Assembly (NCBI GenBank): GCA_029975275.1
Contig: JARKPN010000018.1
Location: forward strand, 1 to 64,000
Length of the DNA stretch: 64,000 nucleotides
Direction: 5' to 3'
Source of the DNA: Geobacteraceae bacterium
GTDB lineage: Bacteria > Desulfobacterota > Desulfuromonadia > Geobacterales > Geobacteraceae
Positions 33,380 to 43,326 of the stretch are shown in pieces. Both the position numbers and the translations under genes were made by a program. The first letter of the stretch is position 1. Each line of letters starts with the position of its first letter. The notes beneath the pieces are model-generated. The model saw only the letters and a program-made list of their open reading frames with translations. It was not told where the DNA came from and made no database searches.

Positions 33380-34633
33380 TCAGGCCGACTCAGCCACGTT
33401 TTCATAGACGATTATCGGCTTTTCCTTGCTGTAGATGACGTCCTCGTGAATGACCACTTCCTTTACCAGGGTCTGAGAAGGGATGTCGTACATCACGTCG
33501 AGCATGGCGTTCTCAAGGATGGAACGGAGTCCCCTGGCCCCGGTCTTCCGCTTGAGGGCCTCCCGTGCGATGGCCACCAGCGAGCCGTCCGTGAACTTGA
33601 GCTTCACGTGCTCCAGCTCGAACAGCTTCTGGTACTGTTTTATCAGGGCATTCTTCGGCTCCTTGAGGATCTGGACCATGGCCTCTTCGTCCAGCTCGCT
33701 CAGGGTGGCCAGGACCGGCAGGCGTCCGATGAATTCAGGGATGAAACCGAACTTGAGCAGGTCTTCCGGCGTCACCTCGGACAGCAGCTCCCCCGCCCTC
33801 TTCTCCACCTTCTTCTTGACGTCCGCGCCGAACCCGAGCGTCTTGACCCCTATCCGCTGCTGGATGATGTTGTCCAGCCCGGAAAAGGCGCCGCCACAGA
33901 TGAACAGAATGTCGGTGGTGTCGACCTTCAGAAACTCCTGCTGGGGATGTTTCCGTCCGCCCTTCGGCGGCACGCTGGCCACCGTGCCCTCGATAATCTT
34001 GAGAAGCGCCTGCTGGACCCCCTCTCCGGAGACGTCCCTGGTGATGGACGGCGAATCGGATTTCCGGGCGATCTTGTCGATCTCGTCGATGTAGATGATA
34101 CCCTTCTGTGCCCTCTCCACATCGTAATCGGCGGCCTGGAGAAGATTCAGAATGATGTTTTCGACGTCCTCGCCAACATAGCCCGCCTCGGTAAGGTTGG
34201 TTGCGTCCGCCATGGCGAACGGAACCTTGAGAATCCGGGCGAGCGTCTGCGCCAGGAGCGTTTTCCCGGAACCGGTCGGACCGAGCAGCAGGATGTTGCT
34301 CTTCTGCATCTCCACGTCACCCGGCTTTTTCACCATCTCGATGCGCTTGTAGTGGTTGTAGACCGCCACGGCGAGGATCTTTTTCGCGCGCTCCTGGCCT
34401 ATCACGTACTCGTCAAGCACTTCCTTGATTTCCAGTGGCTTGGGAAGCTTCTTGATATCCGGGCCCATCGCCTCTTCAAGCTTTGTCTCCTCGGCGATTA
34501 TGTCATTGCAGAGCTCGATGCACTCGTCGCATATATAGACCGTTGGGCCGGCAATCAGCTTTTTCACCTCGTCCTGACTTTTGCCGCAGAACGAGCAGGT
34601 CAGATTGTTGGATCTGTCATCCCGTCGATTCAT
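33380..34633 (-). CDS. clpX: ATP-dependent Clp protease ATP-binding subunit ClpX
   Basis: The hexameric unfoldase that feeds substrates into ClpP. The 417 residues have an N-terminal zinc domain (CSFCGKS…CDECIELC), Walker A GPTGSGKT, Walker [10 protein letters not shown] and sensor motifs. The pore loop is GYVGEDVE. The ClpP-contact IGF-type loop is expected in the region near [13 protein letters not shown]. The start overlaps the clpP stop by one base (TGATG), so translation is coupled. Confidence 0.97.
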   Translation of the reverse strand: MNRRDDRSNNLTCSFCGKSQDEVKKLIAGPTVYICDECIELCNDIIAEETKLEEAMGPDIKKLPKPLEIKEVLDEYVIGQERAKKILAVAVYNHYKRIEMVKKPGDVEMQKSNILLLGPTGSGKTLLAQTLARILKVPFAMADATNLTEAGYVGEDVENIILNLLQAADYDVERAQKGIIYIDEIDKIARKSDSPSITRDVSGEGVQQALLKIIEGTVASVPPKGGRKHPQQEFLKVDTTDILFICGGAFSGLDNIIQQRIGVKTLGFGADVKKKVEKRAGELLSEVTPEDLLKFGFIPEFIGRLPVLATLSELDEEAMVQILKEPKNALIKQYQKLFELEHVKLKFTDGSLVAIAREALKRKTGARGLRSILENAMLDVMYDIPSQTLVKEVVIHEDVIYSKEKPIIVYENVAESA

Positions 34634-35229
34634 CAGGAACCTCCTGGCGTGGCTTTCCTCGAAATTGTATCATCAATGATACCATAACTTTTCGCTTCTT
34701 CACCAGACATGAAGTAGTCGCGCTCGGTGTCGCTCGCCACCTTCTCGAACGGCTGCCCGGAGTGCTCGGCCAGGAGCTCGTTGAGCGTCTGCTTCAGCTT
34801 CAGGATCTCCTGGGCATGGATATGGATGTCGGTGGCCTGTCCCTGGAAGCCTCCCAGAGGCTGATGGATCATAATCCGGGAGTGGGTAAGACTGTACCGC
34901 TTCCCCTTTTCGCCGGCGGCGAGCAGCAGTGCCGCCATGGACGCGGCCTGCCCCACGCAGATGGTGGAAACCGGGGCCTTGATGTATCTCATGGTATCGT
35001 AGATCGCCATGCCGGAGGTCACAATCCCCCCCGGCGAGTTGATGTACAGGTGTATGTCCTTGTCGGGGTCTTCAGCCTCCAGAAAAAGGAGCTGGGCAAT
35101 AACGAGGTTGGCCATATGGTCGTCAATAGAGCCCCCGAGAAAGACGATCCTGTCCTTCAGAAGGCGGGAATATATATCATACGACCGCTCGCCCCTTCCG
35201 CTCTGCTCGACAACAATAGGTACCAGCAT
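34633..35229 (-). CDS. clpP: ATP-dependent Clp protease proteolytic subunit
   Basis: A tetradecameric serine peptidase partner of ClpX. The 198 residues contain nucleophile Ser in [14 protein letters not shown], catalytic His in [10 protein letters not shown] and a conserved Asp in the following helix region. Length is standard, with only a short propeptide-like start ([19 protein letters not shown]). It lies 17 bp after tig and overlaps clpX by one base. Confidence 0.97.
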   Translation of the reverse strand: MLVPIVVEQSGRGERSYDIYSRLLKDRIVFLGGSIDDHMANLVIAQLLFLEAEDPDKDIHLYINSPGGIVTSGMAIYDTMRYIKAPVSTICVGQAASMAALLLAAGEKGKRYSLTHSRIMIHQPLGGFQGQATDIHIHAQEILKLKQTLNELLAEHSGQPFEKVASDTERDYFMSGEEAKSYGIIDDTISRKATPGGS

Positions 35230-35246
35230 ATCGCCTCCAATCTGGT

Positions 35247-36554
35247 TTAGGCATTCTCCGAAAGCGTATCCACTTCCGTTACCTGTGCGTGTTTCAGCAG
35301 ATAGTCGATGACCTTGTCTTCCCTGAGCTGCATTACCAGCGCGTCCTTCGCATAGGGATTGCCCTGGTAAAAGGACTGCAGGACCTCGAAATCCTTGTTT
35401 GCCTGTGCGGCGATGTCCCGGATCTTCTCCTCGAGTTCCGCGTCTTCCACATTGATGCCTTCTTTATCGGCAACCGCGGCAAGAAGTAAAGAGCCTTTGA
35501 CCTGGCTCACCGCCACGCTTCGTGCCTGAGTCCGGATGATCTCCTCGCTTGAGCCGATCTTTTCCAGGGTCAGGTTCTGTCTCGCCAGATTGTTTTTCAT
35601 ATTGTCAATCAGGACCGTCAACTGTTTCTCGACCATGGCCTCCGGCACCTCGAACTCGTGCTTTTCTATCAGTGCCTTCACGAGACGATCCCGCAGTTCG
35701 TTCTCGATCTTCTGCTCCTCTTCCTTGTTAAATACATCCGCTATACGGGCCCTCAACTGGTCCATGGTATCGTACGGTCCGAACTGCTTGGCAAAATCAT
35801 CGTCAAGGGGGGGGAGATCCTTTTCCTTGATCTCTTTGAGGGTGACCTGAAAGATCACCGGCTTGCCGGCCAGCTCGTGGGCACCATATTCAGCGGGAAA
35901 GGTAACGGAAATCTCCCTGGTCTCGCCGGGAGACATGCCGACGACCTGTTCTTCGAAGCCCGGGATGAATTGACCGGAACCAAGCTGCAGGGGATAATCC
36001 TGCATCTCGCCACGCTCGAAGGGAACGCCGTTCAGGTACCCCTTGAAATCTATGACAGCAAACTCACCCATGGCTACCGGCCTCGGCTCCTCGACCACCT
36101 TCAACTGCGCCATCCCCTCCCTGAGTTCCTGAATCCGGCCGTCAACGACCTTTTCATCGGAGACCAGCTTACGTTTCTCCACTTGGAGCCCCGTACACTC
36201 TTTCAACTCGATCTCGGGGGCAGTTTCGAACGTTACGGAATACTTGAACGCTTGGCCGGGTGTGAGTGCATCGCTTTCAAAGGAAGGCTGCGAGACCGGA
36301 ACTATCTTGTTTTCAATCAGGGCCTTCATGTAAGTTTCGTTGATGAGGTTTTTCAGGACATCGGCTTCCATCTTGTCACTATAGTATTTCTCTATAATGG
36401 GCTGAGGCACCTTGCCCTTCCGGAAACCCTTCACACTGGCATTCCTGCGAATCTCCGCATACACCTTCTCGACTTCGCGGGAAACACGTTCGGTGGGGAT
36501 CTCAATCGAAATCTTCTTCTTGATCGGGCTGACATTCTCTACATTGATAACCAT
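35247..36554 (-). CDS. tig: Trigger factor
   Basis: A ribosome-bound chaperone and peptidyl-prolyl isomerase that receives nascent chains. The 435 residues have the ribosome-docking loop [16 protein letters not shown] near residue 44. An FKBP-type PPIase domain spans about 150-240 ([33 protein letters not shown]), and the C-terminal chaperone arms follow. GTGAGG precedes the ATG. It lies about 80 bp after tRNA-Leu with no clear terminator between them, so partial read-through from the tRNA operon is possible. Confidence 0.96.
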   Translation of the reverse strand: MVINVENVSPIKKKISIEIPTERVSREVEKVYAEIRRNASVKGFRKGKVPQPIIEKYYSDKMEADVLKNLINETYMKALIENKIVPVSQPSFESDALTPGQAFKYSVTFETAPEIELKECTGLQVEKRKLVSDEKVVDGRIQELREGMAQLKVVEEPRPVAMGEFAVIDFKGYLNGVPFERGEMQDYPLQLGSGQFIPGFEEQVVGMSPGETREISVTFPAEYGAHELAGKPVIFQVTLKEIKEKDLPPLDDDFAKQFGPYDTMDQLRARIADVFNKEEEQKIENELRDRLVKALIEKHEFEVPEAMVEKQLTVLIDNMKNNLARQNLTLEKIGSSEEIIRTQARSVAVSQVKGSLLLAAVADKEGINVEDAELEEKIRDIAAQANKDFEVLQSFYQGNPYAKDALVMQLREDKVIDYLLKHAQVTEVDTLSENA

Positions 36555-36633
36555 GGGATGACCTCACTATGTTCTCTATTCGGAATCACTGGAGCACGCA
36601 GCAGTTGCAGCAACCTGCCGGGACATGAATTTT

Positions 36634-36716
36634 CTGGTGCGAGAGGGGGGAGTTGAACCCCCACGGTTGCCCGCCAGATCCTAAGTCTGGTGCGTCTGCC
36701 AGTTCCGCCACTCTCG
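36634..36716 (-). tRNA. tRNA-Leu (UAG)
   Basis: Complete class II tRNA with long variable arm and CCA. The acceptor is GCGAGAG/CTCTCGC and the anticodon loop CTTAGGA gives UAG. Last in the Pro-Arg-His-Leu cluster. Confidence 0.94.
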
Positions 36717-36740
36717 CGACTCACGATCCCGCATATGAAT

Positions 36741-36763
36741 AAGCCCCGTCACAACGGGGCTTA
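36741..36763. terminator. Hairpin between tRNA-His and tRNA-Leu
   Basis: AAGCCCCGT and ACGGGGCTT form a 9-bp stem with a 4-nt loop. The following T content is poor (minus: ATTC), so it may be a processing hairpin or weak attenuator rather than a full terminator. Confidence 0.45.
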
Positions 36764-36770
36764 TCTTTAA

Positions 36771-36847
36771 TGGGGTGGCTGATGGGATTCGAACCCACGT
36801 ATGAACGAGTCACAGTCGTTAGTGTTAACCGCTTCACCACAGCCACC
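36771..36847 (-). tRNA. tRNA-His (GUG)
   Basis: Complete with encoded G-1 opposite discriminator C and with CCA. The acceptor is GTGGCTG/CAGCCAC and the anticodon loop CTGTGAC gives GUG. Confidence 0.94.
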
Positions 36848-36860
36848 ATACTATTCAAAC

Positions 36861-36937
<77 letters not shown>

Positions 36938-36950
36938 ATCTTGGTCGTCT

Positions 36951-37028
<78 letters not shown>

Positions 37029-37043
37029 ATAAAAAAGAGCATA

Positions 37044-37073
37044 TTTATACCACACATGCTAACGGGGGCGCAA
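37044..37073 (-). promoter_or_regulatory. Promoter of the tRNA-Pro/Arg/His/Leu cluster
   Basis: On the minus strand, TTGCGC (37073-37068), an 18-nt spacer and TATAAA (37049-37044), 16 nt before tRNA-Pro. The GC-rich discriminator is moderate. Confidence 0.6.
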
Positions 37074-37086
37074 GCTTTTTCCTCTG

Positions 37087-37686
37087 CTATGTTTCCGGCA
37101 TCCGGGACATGTGGTTCTTCAACCCTTCCAAGGCCCTTCCCCGATGACTGATCCGGTTCTTTGTCTCCATATCCAGTTCGGCAAGGGTCTTGCCGAATTC
37201 CGGAACCAGGAAAAGCGGGTCATAGCCGAATCCCCCCTCACCCTGCGGGCTTTCAAGGATTACCCCCTTCAACTCGCCGTGAAACGTCCGGCAGGTTCCG
37301 TCCGGAAAACAGAGGGCCGCAACGCAGTGAAACGCGGCGGTTCTCCTCCCGAGCTCGACACCATCAAGGCATCTCAGAAGCTTTTCGTTGTTGGCGGCAT
37401 CGCCGCACCCTTCGCCGGCGAAACGTGCCGAATGTACCCCGGGTCGGCCAGCCAGCGCATCCACCACCAGCCCGGAATCATCCGCCAGCGCCGGCATGCC
37501 GGTAAATATCGCGGCACTCAGGGCCTTCTTGCGGGCATTGGCCTCGAATGTTTCACCGTCTTCAACCACATCGGGGAACCGGGGAAAATCCGCGGAGGAA
37601 TAAAGCCTTGCAACACACCCCTGAAGAATCCCGGCGATTTCGGCCAGCTTTCCCCGGTTGCCACTGGCGACAACGAGCTCTTTCAA
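37087..37686 (-). CDS. rdgB: XTP/dITP diphosphatase
   Basis: It hydrolyses non-canonical purine triphosphates (ITP, XTP, dITP) to keep them out of nucleic acids. The 199 residues start with [15 protein letters not shown], the substrate-binding motif. [24 protein letters not shown] with the metal Asp, [11 protein letters not shown] and ISHRGRAL follow. The TTG start overlaps the rph stop (GTTTGA), so the two genes are coupled, a pairing (rph-rdgB) common in bacteria. Confidence 0.95.
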   Translation of the reverse strand: MKELVVASGNRGKLAEIAGILQGCVARLYSSADFPRFPDVVEDGETFEANARKKALSAAIFTGMPALADDSGLVVDALAGRPGVHSARFAGEGCGDAANNEKLLRCLDGVELGRRTAAFHCVAALCFPDGTCRTFHGELKGVILESPQGEGGFGYDPLFLVPEFGKTLAELDMETKNRISHRGRALEGLKNHMSRMPET

Positions 37687-38399
37687 ACGCCGAGAACCTC
37701 TTTCTGGATCGCGAACAACCGGGTTATGCCGGACATGGCCAGCGAACGCATTGCATCCATCTCTTCGATTCCGAACGGCTTTGATTCCGCCGTCCCCTGG
37801 ACCTCCACGAAACGGTTCGACGAGGTCATGACAAAGTTCATGTCCACCTCTGCCGCGGAATCTTCCTGGTAATTCAGGTCAAGCAGGATCGCTCCGCCCA
37901 CTATGCCGACACTGACCGCGGCAACGGCCTCTTTCACGGGGTTAACGGCAAGCGTCCCAGAGGAACAAAGTTTGTTTGCGGCATCCGCCAGGGCAACATA
38001 GGCCCCGGTTATGGCGGCGGTCCTGGTTCCCCCGTCGGCCTGAATCACATCGCAATCGATGAAGATCGTCCGTTCCCCCAGATGATACAGGTCCATTACC
38101 GCCCGCAGAGACCGCCCGATGAGCCGCTGTATCTCATGGGTGCGCCCCCCTACCCTCCCCCTGGAGGACTCCCTGTGGGAACGTACATGGGTCGCCCTCG
38201 GCAGCATGGAGTATTCGGCTGTCAGCCAACCGCTCCCCTTACCCCGCAGAAACGGCGGCACGCCGTCCTCGATGGAGGCGGTACAGATGACCTTGGTGTC
38301 GCCGAACTCGACCAGCACCGAACCTTCGGCATGCTTGATATAGTTTCTCGTTATCCTTACATCCCTGAGGCTTTCCGCCTCAGTTCCGGGTGATCGCAT
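37683..38399 (-). CDS. rph: Ribonuclease PH
   Basis: A phosphorolytic 3'-exoribonuclease that trims tRNA 3' ends. The 238 residues have [25 protein letters not shown] at the start, the [21 protein letters not shown] phosphate and substrate region, and [19 protein letters not shown]. Complete length suggests an active enzyme. The ATG at 38399 has GGAG 5 nt upstream and gives the family N-terminus; an in-frame ATG at 38465 adds unrelated residues. Confidence 0.95.
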   Translation of the reverse strand: MRSPGTEAESLRDVRITRNYIKHAEGSVLVEFGDTKVICTASIEDGVPPFLRGKGSGWLTAEYSMLPRATHVRSHRESSRGRVGGRTHEIQRLIGRSLRAVMDLYHLGERTIFIDCDVIQADGGTRTAAITGAYVALADAANKLCSSGTLAVNPVKEAVAAVSVGIVGGAILLDLNYQEDSAAEVDMNFVMTSSNRFVEVQGTAESKPFGIEEMDAMRSLAMSGITRLFAIQKEVLGV

Positions 38400-38494
38400 C
38401 ACAGCTCCGTAACTGGCCGCAAGCACGCGAAGGCGCACACAAGACCGTCTCGACTCAGGGGGCAAAAGGATTCGTACCAGGAGACAGCGCTAAA

Positions 38495-38524
38495 AAGCTA
38501 GCGCATTTCCCGCTCCTTTGTCAA
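38495..38524 (-). promoter_or_regulatory. Predicted sigma-70 promoter of rph-rdgB
   Basis: On the minus strand, TTGACA (38524-38519), an 18-nt spacer and TAGCTT (38500-38495), about 100 nt before rph. Confidence 0.5.
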
Positions 38525-38580
38525 TAGAAGAAGGGTGACGAAAAAATCGACCGGCCCTGACCGCATAGACAGTGCTGCAT

Positions 38581-38610
38581 AAAAAAAGGCCTGCGGCGAG
38601 TGCGCAGGCC
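38581..38610 (-). terminator. Terminator of the DUF4242 gene
   Basis: On the minus strand, GGCCTGCGCACTCGCCGCAGGCC folds into an 8-bp stem followed by seven T. Confidence 0.85.
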
Positions 38611-38715
38611 CTTGATTTTTTCAAATCCGACACACGATGGTCCACTCGGCTACCATAACTCGCTTTTTACGTAAATCCGGCAGCCAATCCACCCAAGTCG
38701 GGACCGGAGCAGCAA

Positions 38716-38988
38716 CTACTCGGCCGTCGTGGGATCTATCATCCGCTTCACTTCGGCGACGCTGTTCGCAGGAAAACCGCCACGCCTGGCGTGCTCCAGG
38801 ACCATTTCCTTATTGGGGGCGATGTAGACGCAGTAAATCTTGTCTTCGGTAACATAACTCTGAACCCATTGAATCTGGGGACCAAGTTCACCGAGAACAC
38901 TGCATGATTTCTGGGAAATGGCCTGCATGTCCTGCGGACCGATGTTCCCGGCGCCCGGAATCTCTCTCTCGATTACATATTTCGGCAT
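38716..38988 (-). CDS. DUF4242 (SCO4226-like) small protein
   Basis: A 90-residue protein, PKYVIEREIPGAGNIGPQDM… through IQWVQSYVTEDKIYCVYIAPN to a HARRGGFPANSVAEVKRMI end. This is the ferredoxin-like DUF4242 pattern; the Streptomyces member SCO4226 was described as nickel-binding. There is no signal peptide. AAAGGAGATGA precedes the ATG at 38988; an upstream in-frame ATG lacks a ribosome site. It has its own promoter and terminator and follows the AmiS/UreI gene on the same strand. A role in nickel handling is only a family-based guess. Confidence 0.8.
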   Translation of the reverse strand: MPKYVIEREIPGAGNIGPQDMQAISQKSCSVLGELGPQIQWVQSYVTEDKIYCVYIAPNKEMVLEHARRGGFPANSVAEVKRMIDPTTAE

Positions 38989-39047
38989 TGATTCATCTCC
39001 TTTCCAGACTATTTTTGGATAAGCGCATCGTGCTTTCTCTTGTCGGT

Positions 39048-39075
39048 ATTCTAGCAGTTGCCTTAACAAAAGCAA
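39048..39075 (-). promoter_or_regulatory. Predicted sigma-70 promoter of the DUF4242 gene
   Basis: On the minus strand, TTGCTT (39075-39070), a 16-nt spacer and TAGAAT (39053-39048), about 55 nt before the ATG. Confidence 0.45.
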
Positions 39076-39146
39076 ACCGTTTTGCTGATATTGATTCAAG
39101 ATTGTCAACTGCTATATAGCGCTTTATAAATAAACAAGATTAATAT

Positions 39147-39182
39147 AAAAAAAGCCGTCTGCACCAATTGGAAACAGACGGC
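39147..39182 (-). terminator. Terminator of the AmiS/UreI gene
   Basis: On the minus strand, GCCGTCTG and CAGACGGC form an 8-bp stem followed by seven T. It separates this gene from the DUF4242 gene. Confidence 0.85.
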
Positions 39183-39205
39183 CATAACTCCATTGCTCTA
39201 ATGCA

Positions 39206-39742
39206 TTAGAAAGGCAGCTTACCGTAACCAAGCAGAGAATACGTAGGAAGAATAAGTCCGACCAGTGACAGGATGATAAGCATCCAACCGAGCAGCCTGG
39301 CGGAGGCCTTACCATAGGTAACCATCCAAATAACAATCGTCAGGACGGCGAAGATACCCATTGCGGCACCGAAGAAGCTGCTGACACCGATAAACGTCGT
39401 GCCATCAGGCTTGACACCAGCGCCGGTGAAGAAGAAGTATGAAGCGATTGCCAGAATAACTGTCATCATGATACACAGCCAACCCAGGGAACGCAGGTCC
39501 TCGACACCCGCCAGAACGCAATAGCAAATTGTGCAGTACACAACGCCGAACGGGATCAACAGGGTGGCGGTAAATGCATCGCTGCCGAACATGGGCGTAG
39601 CGTGCATAAGACCGCCAACAATCGTGGTAACTCCAACAACACCGGCAATAAAACCACAGGTCCGCCCCTCGCCATGGCCCAAGTAAAACAAACCGATCGG
39701 GAACCACAACATCGCGATTGTCGCAAGCAGTACTAATGTCAT
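39206..39742 (-). CDS. AmiS/UreI family amide or urea channel
   Basis: An inner-membrane channel of the AmiS/UreI family, whose members pass urea or short-chain amides. The 178 residues are almost all hydrophobic with six helices. The N-terminal LVLLATIAMLWFPIGLFYLGHGEGRT segment carries family residues, ending in LILPTYSLLGYGKLPF. GAGGGAGGA precedes the ATG. No urease or amidase genes are in the window, so the gene is an orphan here. Its sigma-54 promoter at 39979-39994 points to control by nitrogen or another enhancer-binding regulator. It ends with its own terminator. Confidence 0.88.
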   Translation of the reverse strand: MTLVLLATIAMLWFPIGLFYLGHGEGRTCGFIAGVVGVTTIVGGLMHATPMFGSDAFTATLLIPFGVVYCTICYCVLAGVEDLRSLGWLCIMMTVILAIASYFFFTGAGVKPDGTTFIGVSSFFGAAMGIFAVLTIVIWMVTYGKASARLLGWMLIILSLVGLILPTYSLLGYGKLPF

Positions 39743-39789
39743 ACTTTTTTCCTCCCTCAATAATAAATAAAATCCCCAACCAAACAAAC

Positions 39790-39840
39790 TCAGCGATACA
39801 TTTTCAGCTCAACGCAACCCTTCTTGAAAACCCTACGCAT
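39790..39840 (-). CDS. Candidate 16-residue leader peptide
   Basis: ATG preceded by GGAGGAAAGGGGGG encodes MRRVFKKGCVELKMYR and stops 47 nt before the AmiS/UreI start. The ribosome site is the only support; no codon run typical of attenuation is present. It may be chance. Confidence 0.25.
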   Translation of the reverse strand: MRRVFKKGCVELKMYR

Positions 39841-39978
39841 CCCCCCTTTCCTCCCAATCAATATTTAACAAATAAAACTGCTAGGTCCGGAAGCTGGGAG
39901 CTTCTGTCTTCATCAATTCAAAGCGAGACACTCAATCTCCCGATGACATCCGAACGAGTCAAAACGCTGTTTTCTATA

Positions 39979-39994
39979 AGCAATTAGGGTGCCA
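39979..39994 (-). promoter_or_regulatory. Sigma-54 promoter of the AmiS/UreI gene
   Basis: On the minus strand, TGGCAC-N5-TTGCT, matching the -24/-12 consensus in both elements with exact spacing. The expected start is near 39968. Confidence 0.75.
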
Positions 39995-40293
39995 AAAAAA
40001 AGTGGAGGAAAGTAGGTACGGGAAACATCATGACAACACGGATGATGTTCAATTTAGATACGTTTTCTCTGACGACAGAAGAAATGTCATGAATAAAACA
40101 ATGTATACACAATCAAGGAATATGTTTTCTTTCAGAACATTTTTCTATTATAGAACAGTTCTGCGGAAGCACCTGGTGTGCGCGATGGAAGAGTTGCCGA
40201 AACATCAAAAGTGGCAGGCAGGTTACTGACGCGCAAAAAGGTGTTGGTGGGTAGACGCGAGTCGGAGTCCATCCCTTATCGAGCAATGGTTCA

Positions 40294-41421
40294 TCAATAC
40301 AAATCAAACCGCAGCAAACGGCACTCAATCGGCCCGTTGAAGAGCACGACCCGGCGTGACGGGCGGAGCCCGATGTGCTTGGACAGTTCGGGATTGCCGG
40401 TCAGCAGGTAGGCGGAATAGCCGGTGAAACGCCGTTTCAGCACGTCTCCAACCCTTTTGTAGAGGGGCTTCAGCGATTCCACCTCCCCCAATCTGACGCC
40501 GTACGGGGGGTTGCACAGAAGGATGCCCGGCGGACATGGGACATGACTGTCTCCCATGTCCGCTCTGCAAAAATTGACGAGTCCGCCCACACCTGCCCGT
40601 GCCGCATTCCTCGCAGCGTTTCGGAGCACCCCGGCGGACACGTCCGACCCCATGATCGGCATCGGCGGGCTTTCCAGAACGCCGGCCCTGGCCTCCTCAA
40701 CCATCCGGCTCCATGCAGCGCGATCAAAACCGGGCCAACGCTGGAAGCCGAAACCGGGACGCGTGAGTCCCGGGGGGCGCCGGGACGCCACAAGAGCGGC
40801 CTCGATGGGAATTGTCCCGGATCCGCACATCGGGTCCACCAGGGGAACGGAGCCGTCCCAGCCGGCAAGCTCCAGCATGGCGGCGGCCAGGGTCTCCCTG
40901 AGAGGCGCCTCTTTTCTGTCCAGACGATAGCCCCTCTTGTCGAGACTGGCACCCGAGGTATCAAGGCTGACGGTGCATCGGTTGCGAACCAGGTGCACGT
41001 TTATGAGCACATCGGGATCGGCGGTATGGACATTGGGTCGACGACCGCAGACGTCCCTGATTGTGTCAACTATGGCATCCTTGGTCTTGAGGGCGACGAA
41101 ACCGGAATGGGTCAGGGCTGAATCGCGCAGATTGCAATCAACCGCGATAGTATGATCGGCGGTGAGATAGCGCGTCCAGGGGAGGGAACGGACCCCGTCG
41201 TAAAGGGATTGGGGGGTGTCGCAGGCGAATTCCGCAAGGGGCATCAGGACCCGGTGGGCCGTACGGAGCCAGAGGTTGGCCCGGTAGCAGTCGGACATGT
41301 CGCCGCTGAACCCGACTCCACCCTTCTCCACGACCGGCCCCCCGACGCCGAGCCTGCCGAGTTCGCCCGCCAATACCTCTTCCAAGCCTTTTGCCGTAGT
41401 GGCAAAGAAATTCATTTGCAT
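40294..41421 (-). CDS. THUMP-domain 23S rRNA N2-guanine methyltransferase, RlmL type
   Basis: Likely methylates 23S rRNA guanine (RlmL N-terminal type, m2G2445). The 375 residues have an N-terminal ferredoxin-like plus THUMP region (about 1-160) and a Rossmann methyltransferase domain. The latter has the SAM motif VDPMCGSGTIPIEAALVA, the GSDVSAGVLRNAARNA helix and the catalytic NPPYGVRLGE. It is half the length of E. coli RlmL/K, so the RlmK part is absent, as in many bacteria. The start is ATG 41421 or 41415. It is downstream of the rpoD terminator. Confidence 0.88.
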   Translation of the reverse strand: MQMNFFATTAKGLEEVLAGELGRLGVGGPVVEKGGVGFSGDMSDCYRANLWLRTAHRVLMPLAEFACDTPQSLYDGVRSLPWTRYLTADHTIAVDCNLRDSALTHSGFVALKTKDAIVDTIRDVCGRRPNVHTADPDVLINVHLVRNRCTVSLDTSGASLDKRGYRLDRKEAPLRETLAAAMLELAGWDGSVPLVDPMCGSGTIPIEAALVASRRPPGLTRPGFGFQRWPGFDRAAWSRMVEEARAGVLESPPMPIMGSDVSAGVLRNAARNAARAGVGGLVNFCRADMGDSHVPCPPGILLCNPPYGVRLGEVESLKPLYKRVGDVLKRRFTGYSAYLLTGNPELSKHIGLRPSRRVVLFNGPIECRLLRFDLY

Positions 41422-41465
41422 GTGATTCGTTCCCACTCTTGCGTTGCCACCGGTCTATCCACAAG

Positions 41466-41493
41466 AAAAGCCGCGCCGAATAGTTCGACGCGG
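41466..41493 (-). terminator. Terminator of the rpsU-cvpA-dnaG-rpoD operon
   Basis: On the minus strand, GCCGCGTCGAA and TTCGGCGCGGC form an 11-bp stem (one mismatch) followed by TTTTCTT, 24 bp after the rpoD stop. Confidence 0.75.
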
Positions 41494-41516
41494 CCCTGTC
41501 CCTTTACCTCAAACCG

Positions 41517-43277
41517 CTACTCCACAAAACTCTTCAGTTTCTTGCTCCTGCTGGGATGCCGGAGTTTCCGCAGGGCCTTGGCCTCAATCTGACGGATTCG
41601 CTCTCTGGTGACCTCGAAGTTCTGGCCGACCTCCTCCAGGGTGTGATCGCTCTTCTCCCCGATCCCGAACCGCATCCTGAGGACCTTTTCCTCCCGCGGC
41701 GTGAGACTTGACAGGACCCGGGCGGTCTGTTCCGAAAGATTGGCCTTGATTACCGCCTCCAGCGGCGAAACGACCCCCTTGTCCTCGATGAAATCACCAA
41801 GGTGGGAATCCTCCTCTTCGCCGATTGGGGTCTCCAGGGAAATGGGCTCCTTGGCAATTTTGAGCACCTTGCGGACCTTGTCCAGCGGCAGGCTCATCCT
41901 TTCGGCGATCTCCTCGGGGGACGGCTCGCGGCCGATCTCCTGTACCAGCTGACGGCTGGTGCGGATCAGCTTGTTGATGGTCTCGATCATATGCACCGGT
42001 ATGCGGATGGTCCGCGCCTGGTCCGCGATGGCGCGGGTTATGGCCTGCCGGATCCACCAGGTGGCGTAGGTGGAAAATTTGTACCCGCGCTGATACTCGA
42101 ACTTGTCCACGGCCTTCATGAGACCTATGTTTCCTTCCTGGATCAGATCCAGGAACTGCAGGCCCCTGTTGGTATATTTCTTCGCAATGGATACTACCAG
42201 CCTCAGGTTCGCCTCGACCAGTTCAGATTTCGCGTCCTTGGCCTTTCTTTCGCCCTCTTCGATGGCCTTGATCTCGTTGGACAGCTCAATCGCCTTGAAA
42301 CCTGAATCCTGCTCGATCTTCTCAAGCTTTTTCTGGGCCGCTTTGAGCTTCTTTTCCATCCTGGCGGCTTCTTCCTGAGACTTGTGGAGACGCGTCAGCA
42401 GCTTCTTCCTGACGCCTTCGCTCTCCTGCATCTCGCGGGCCAGGACCACCAGCTCTTCGAGCGGGATATCGGACTCGGCGCTCACCTCCTGGATCTCGTC
42501 GATGGTCCTCTCAACCTTGCCGGACAACTCCTTGAGACGAAGCGCTATCCTTTCGATGTGACGGTCCTTGAGGCGCAGCGACTTGAGGAGCTCGGTGGTC
42601 CTGGTCCTGATCTCCAGCAGCTCGGACGCCATTCTCTCCCGCTCTTTCGCGGAGAGCGCGGGTTGCTCCAGCGCCTTCTGGAGCGCCTCCATGCTCTCGT
42701 CGCAAGACCTGATGTCGTTGATTATAGTGAGGAGCCTTCCTTTATGGATATCCTCCTCGTCCTCCTCCAGTTCTTCCTCTTCAACCTCTTTACTGATATC
42801 CGCGGCCGATATCTGAAATTTTTCCAGCATATCCCCAAGAGCGATGACCTCTTTTACGGTAATCGGCGTGTTATAGATGACGCGCGCCACATCCCTGTCG
42901 CCTTCCTCTATCCGCTTGGCGATCTCCACCTCGCCTTCCCGGGTCAGGAGGGATACCGAGCCCATCTCGCGCAGATACATCCGTACCGGGTCACTGGTAC
43001 GGCCGAGCACGCCGGGCTCGAACTCCATCTCGTCCTGCTCGCCCTCCATTTCCTCCTCTTCCTCCAGGTCCAGCTTGACCTTCGGGATTTTCACCTTCTG
43101 CGCGGAATCAACCACTTCTATATCCATTTCGCCGAACATGCTCATTACATCGTCAATCTGATCCGAGGAGACGATGTCCTGGGGGAGGAGATCGTTTACC
43201 TCGTCATAGGTCAGGAAACCCTTTTCTTTCCCCAGGTCGATCAGCTGTTTCACTTCGTCCAAACTCTTTTTTGCCAT
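41517..43277 (-). CDS. rpoD: Primary sigma factor RpoD (sigma-70)
   Basis: Directs RNA polymerase to housekeeping promoters. The 586 residues run as region 1.1 ([20 protein letters not shown]), an acidic stretch, and region 1.2 ([21 protein letters not shown]). A non-conserved coiled region is followed by region 2 ([39 protein letters not shown]), region 3, and region 4 with a helix-turn-helix ([20 protein letters not shown]). The ATG at 43277 has GAGGTG 7 nt upstream; an in-frame ATG at 43325 would add 16 unrelated residues. It ends the macromolecular synthesis operon. Confidence 0.97.
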   Translation of the reverse strand: MAKKSLDEVKQLIDLGKEKGFLTYDEVNDLLPQDIVSSDQIDDVMSMFGEMDIEVVDSAQKVKIPKVKLDLEEEEEMEGEQDEMEFEPGVLGRTSDPVRMYLREMGSVSLLTREGEVEIAKRIEEGDRDVARVIYNTPITVKEVIALGDMLEKFQISAADISKEVEEEELEEDEEDIHKGRLLTIINDIRSCDESMEALQKALEQPALSAKERERMASELLEIRTRTTELLKSLRLKDRHIERIALRLKELSGKVERTIDEIQEVSAESDIPLEELVVLAREMQESEGVRKKLLTRLHKSQEEAARMEKKLKAAQKKLEKIEQDSGFKAIELSNEIKAIEEGERKAKDAKSELVEANLRLVVSIAKKYTNRGLQFLDLIQEGNIGLMKAVDKFEYQRGYKFSTYATWWIRQAITRAIADQARTIRIPVHMIETINKLIRTSRQLVQEIGREPSPEEIAERMSLPLDKVRKVLKIAKEPISLETPIGEEEDSHLGDFIEDKGVVSPLEAVIKANLSEQTARVLSSLTPREEKVLRMRFGIGEKSDHTLEEVGQNFEVTRERIRQIEAKALRKLRHPSRSKKLKSFVE

Positions 43278-43326
43278 CCGGTTCACCTCGTGCTCAAGAC
43301 AATCAAATCCGTGTATCAACTCCACT

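Larger units (their letters stand above)
38400..38718. other. 319-bp gap between rph and the DUF4242 gene
   Basis: Holds the rph-rdgB promoter (38495-38524) and the terminator of the DUF4242 gene (38581-38610). I see no gene in it. Confidence 0.7.
39743..40293. other. 551-bp AT-rich regulatory gap upstream of the AmiS/UreI gene
   Basis: Much lower GC than its flanks. It contains a sigma-54 promoter (39979-39994), a leader of about 225 nt with a candidate leader peptide (39790-39840) and a small hairpin (39890-39904), and two inverted repeats upstream. These are AACATCAT/ATGATGTT (40024-40049) and CAGAAC/GTTCTG (40133-40163) enclosing TTCTATTATAGAA. The inverted repeats lie roughly 55-195 bp upstream of the expected transcript start, where enhancer-binding proteins bind. 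Confidence 0.55.

Noticed and set aside
40002-40229. Plus-strand frame in the AT-rich gap
   Set aside because: No proper start or ribosome site, and it overlaps the inverted repeats upstream of the sigma-54 promoter.
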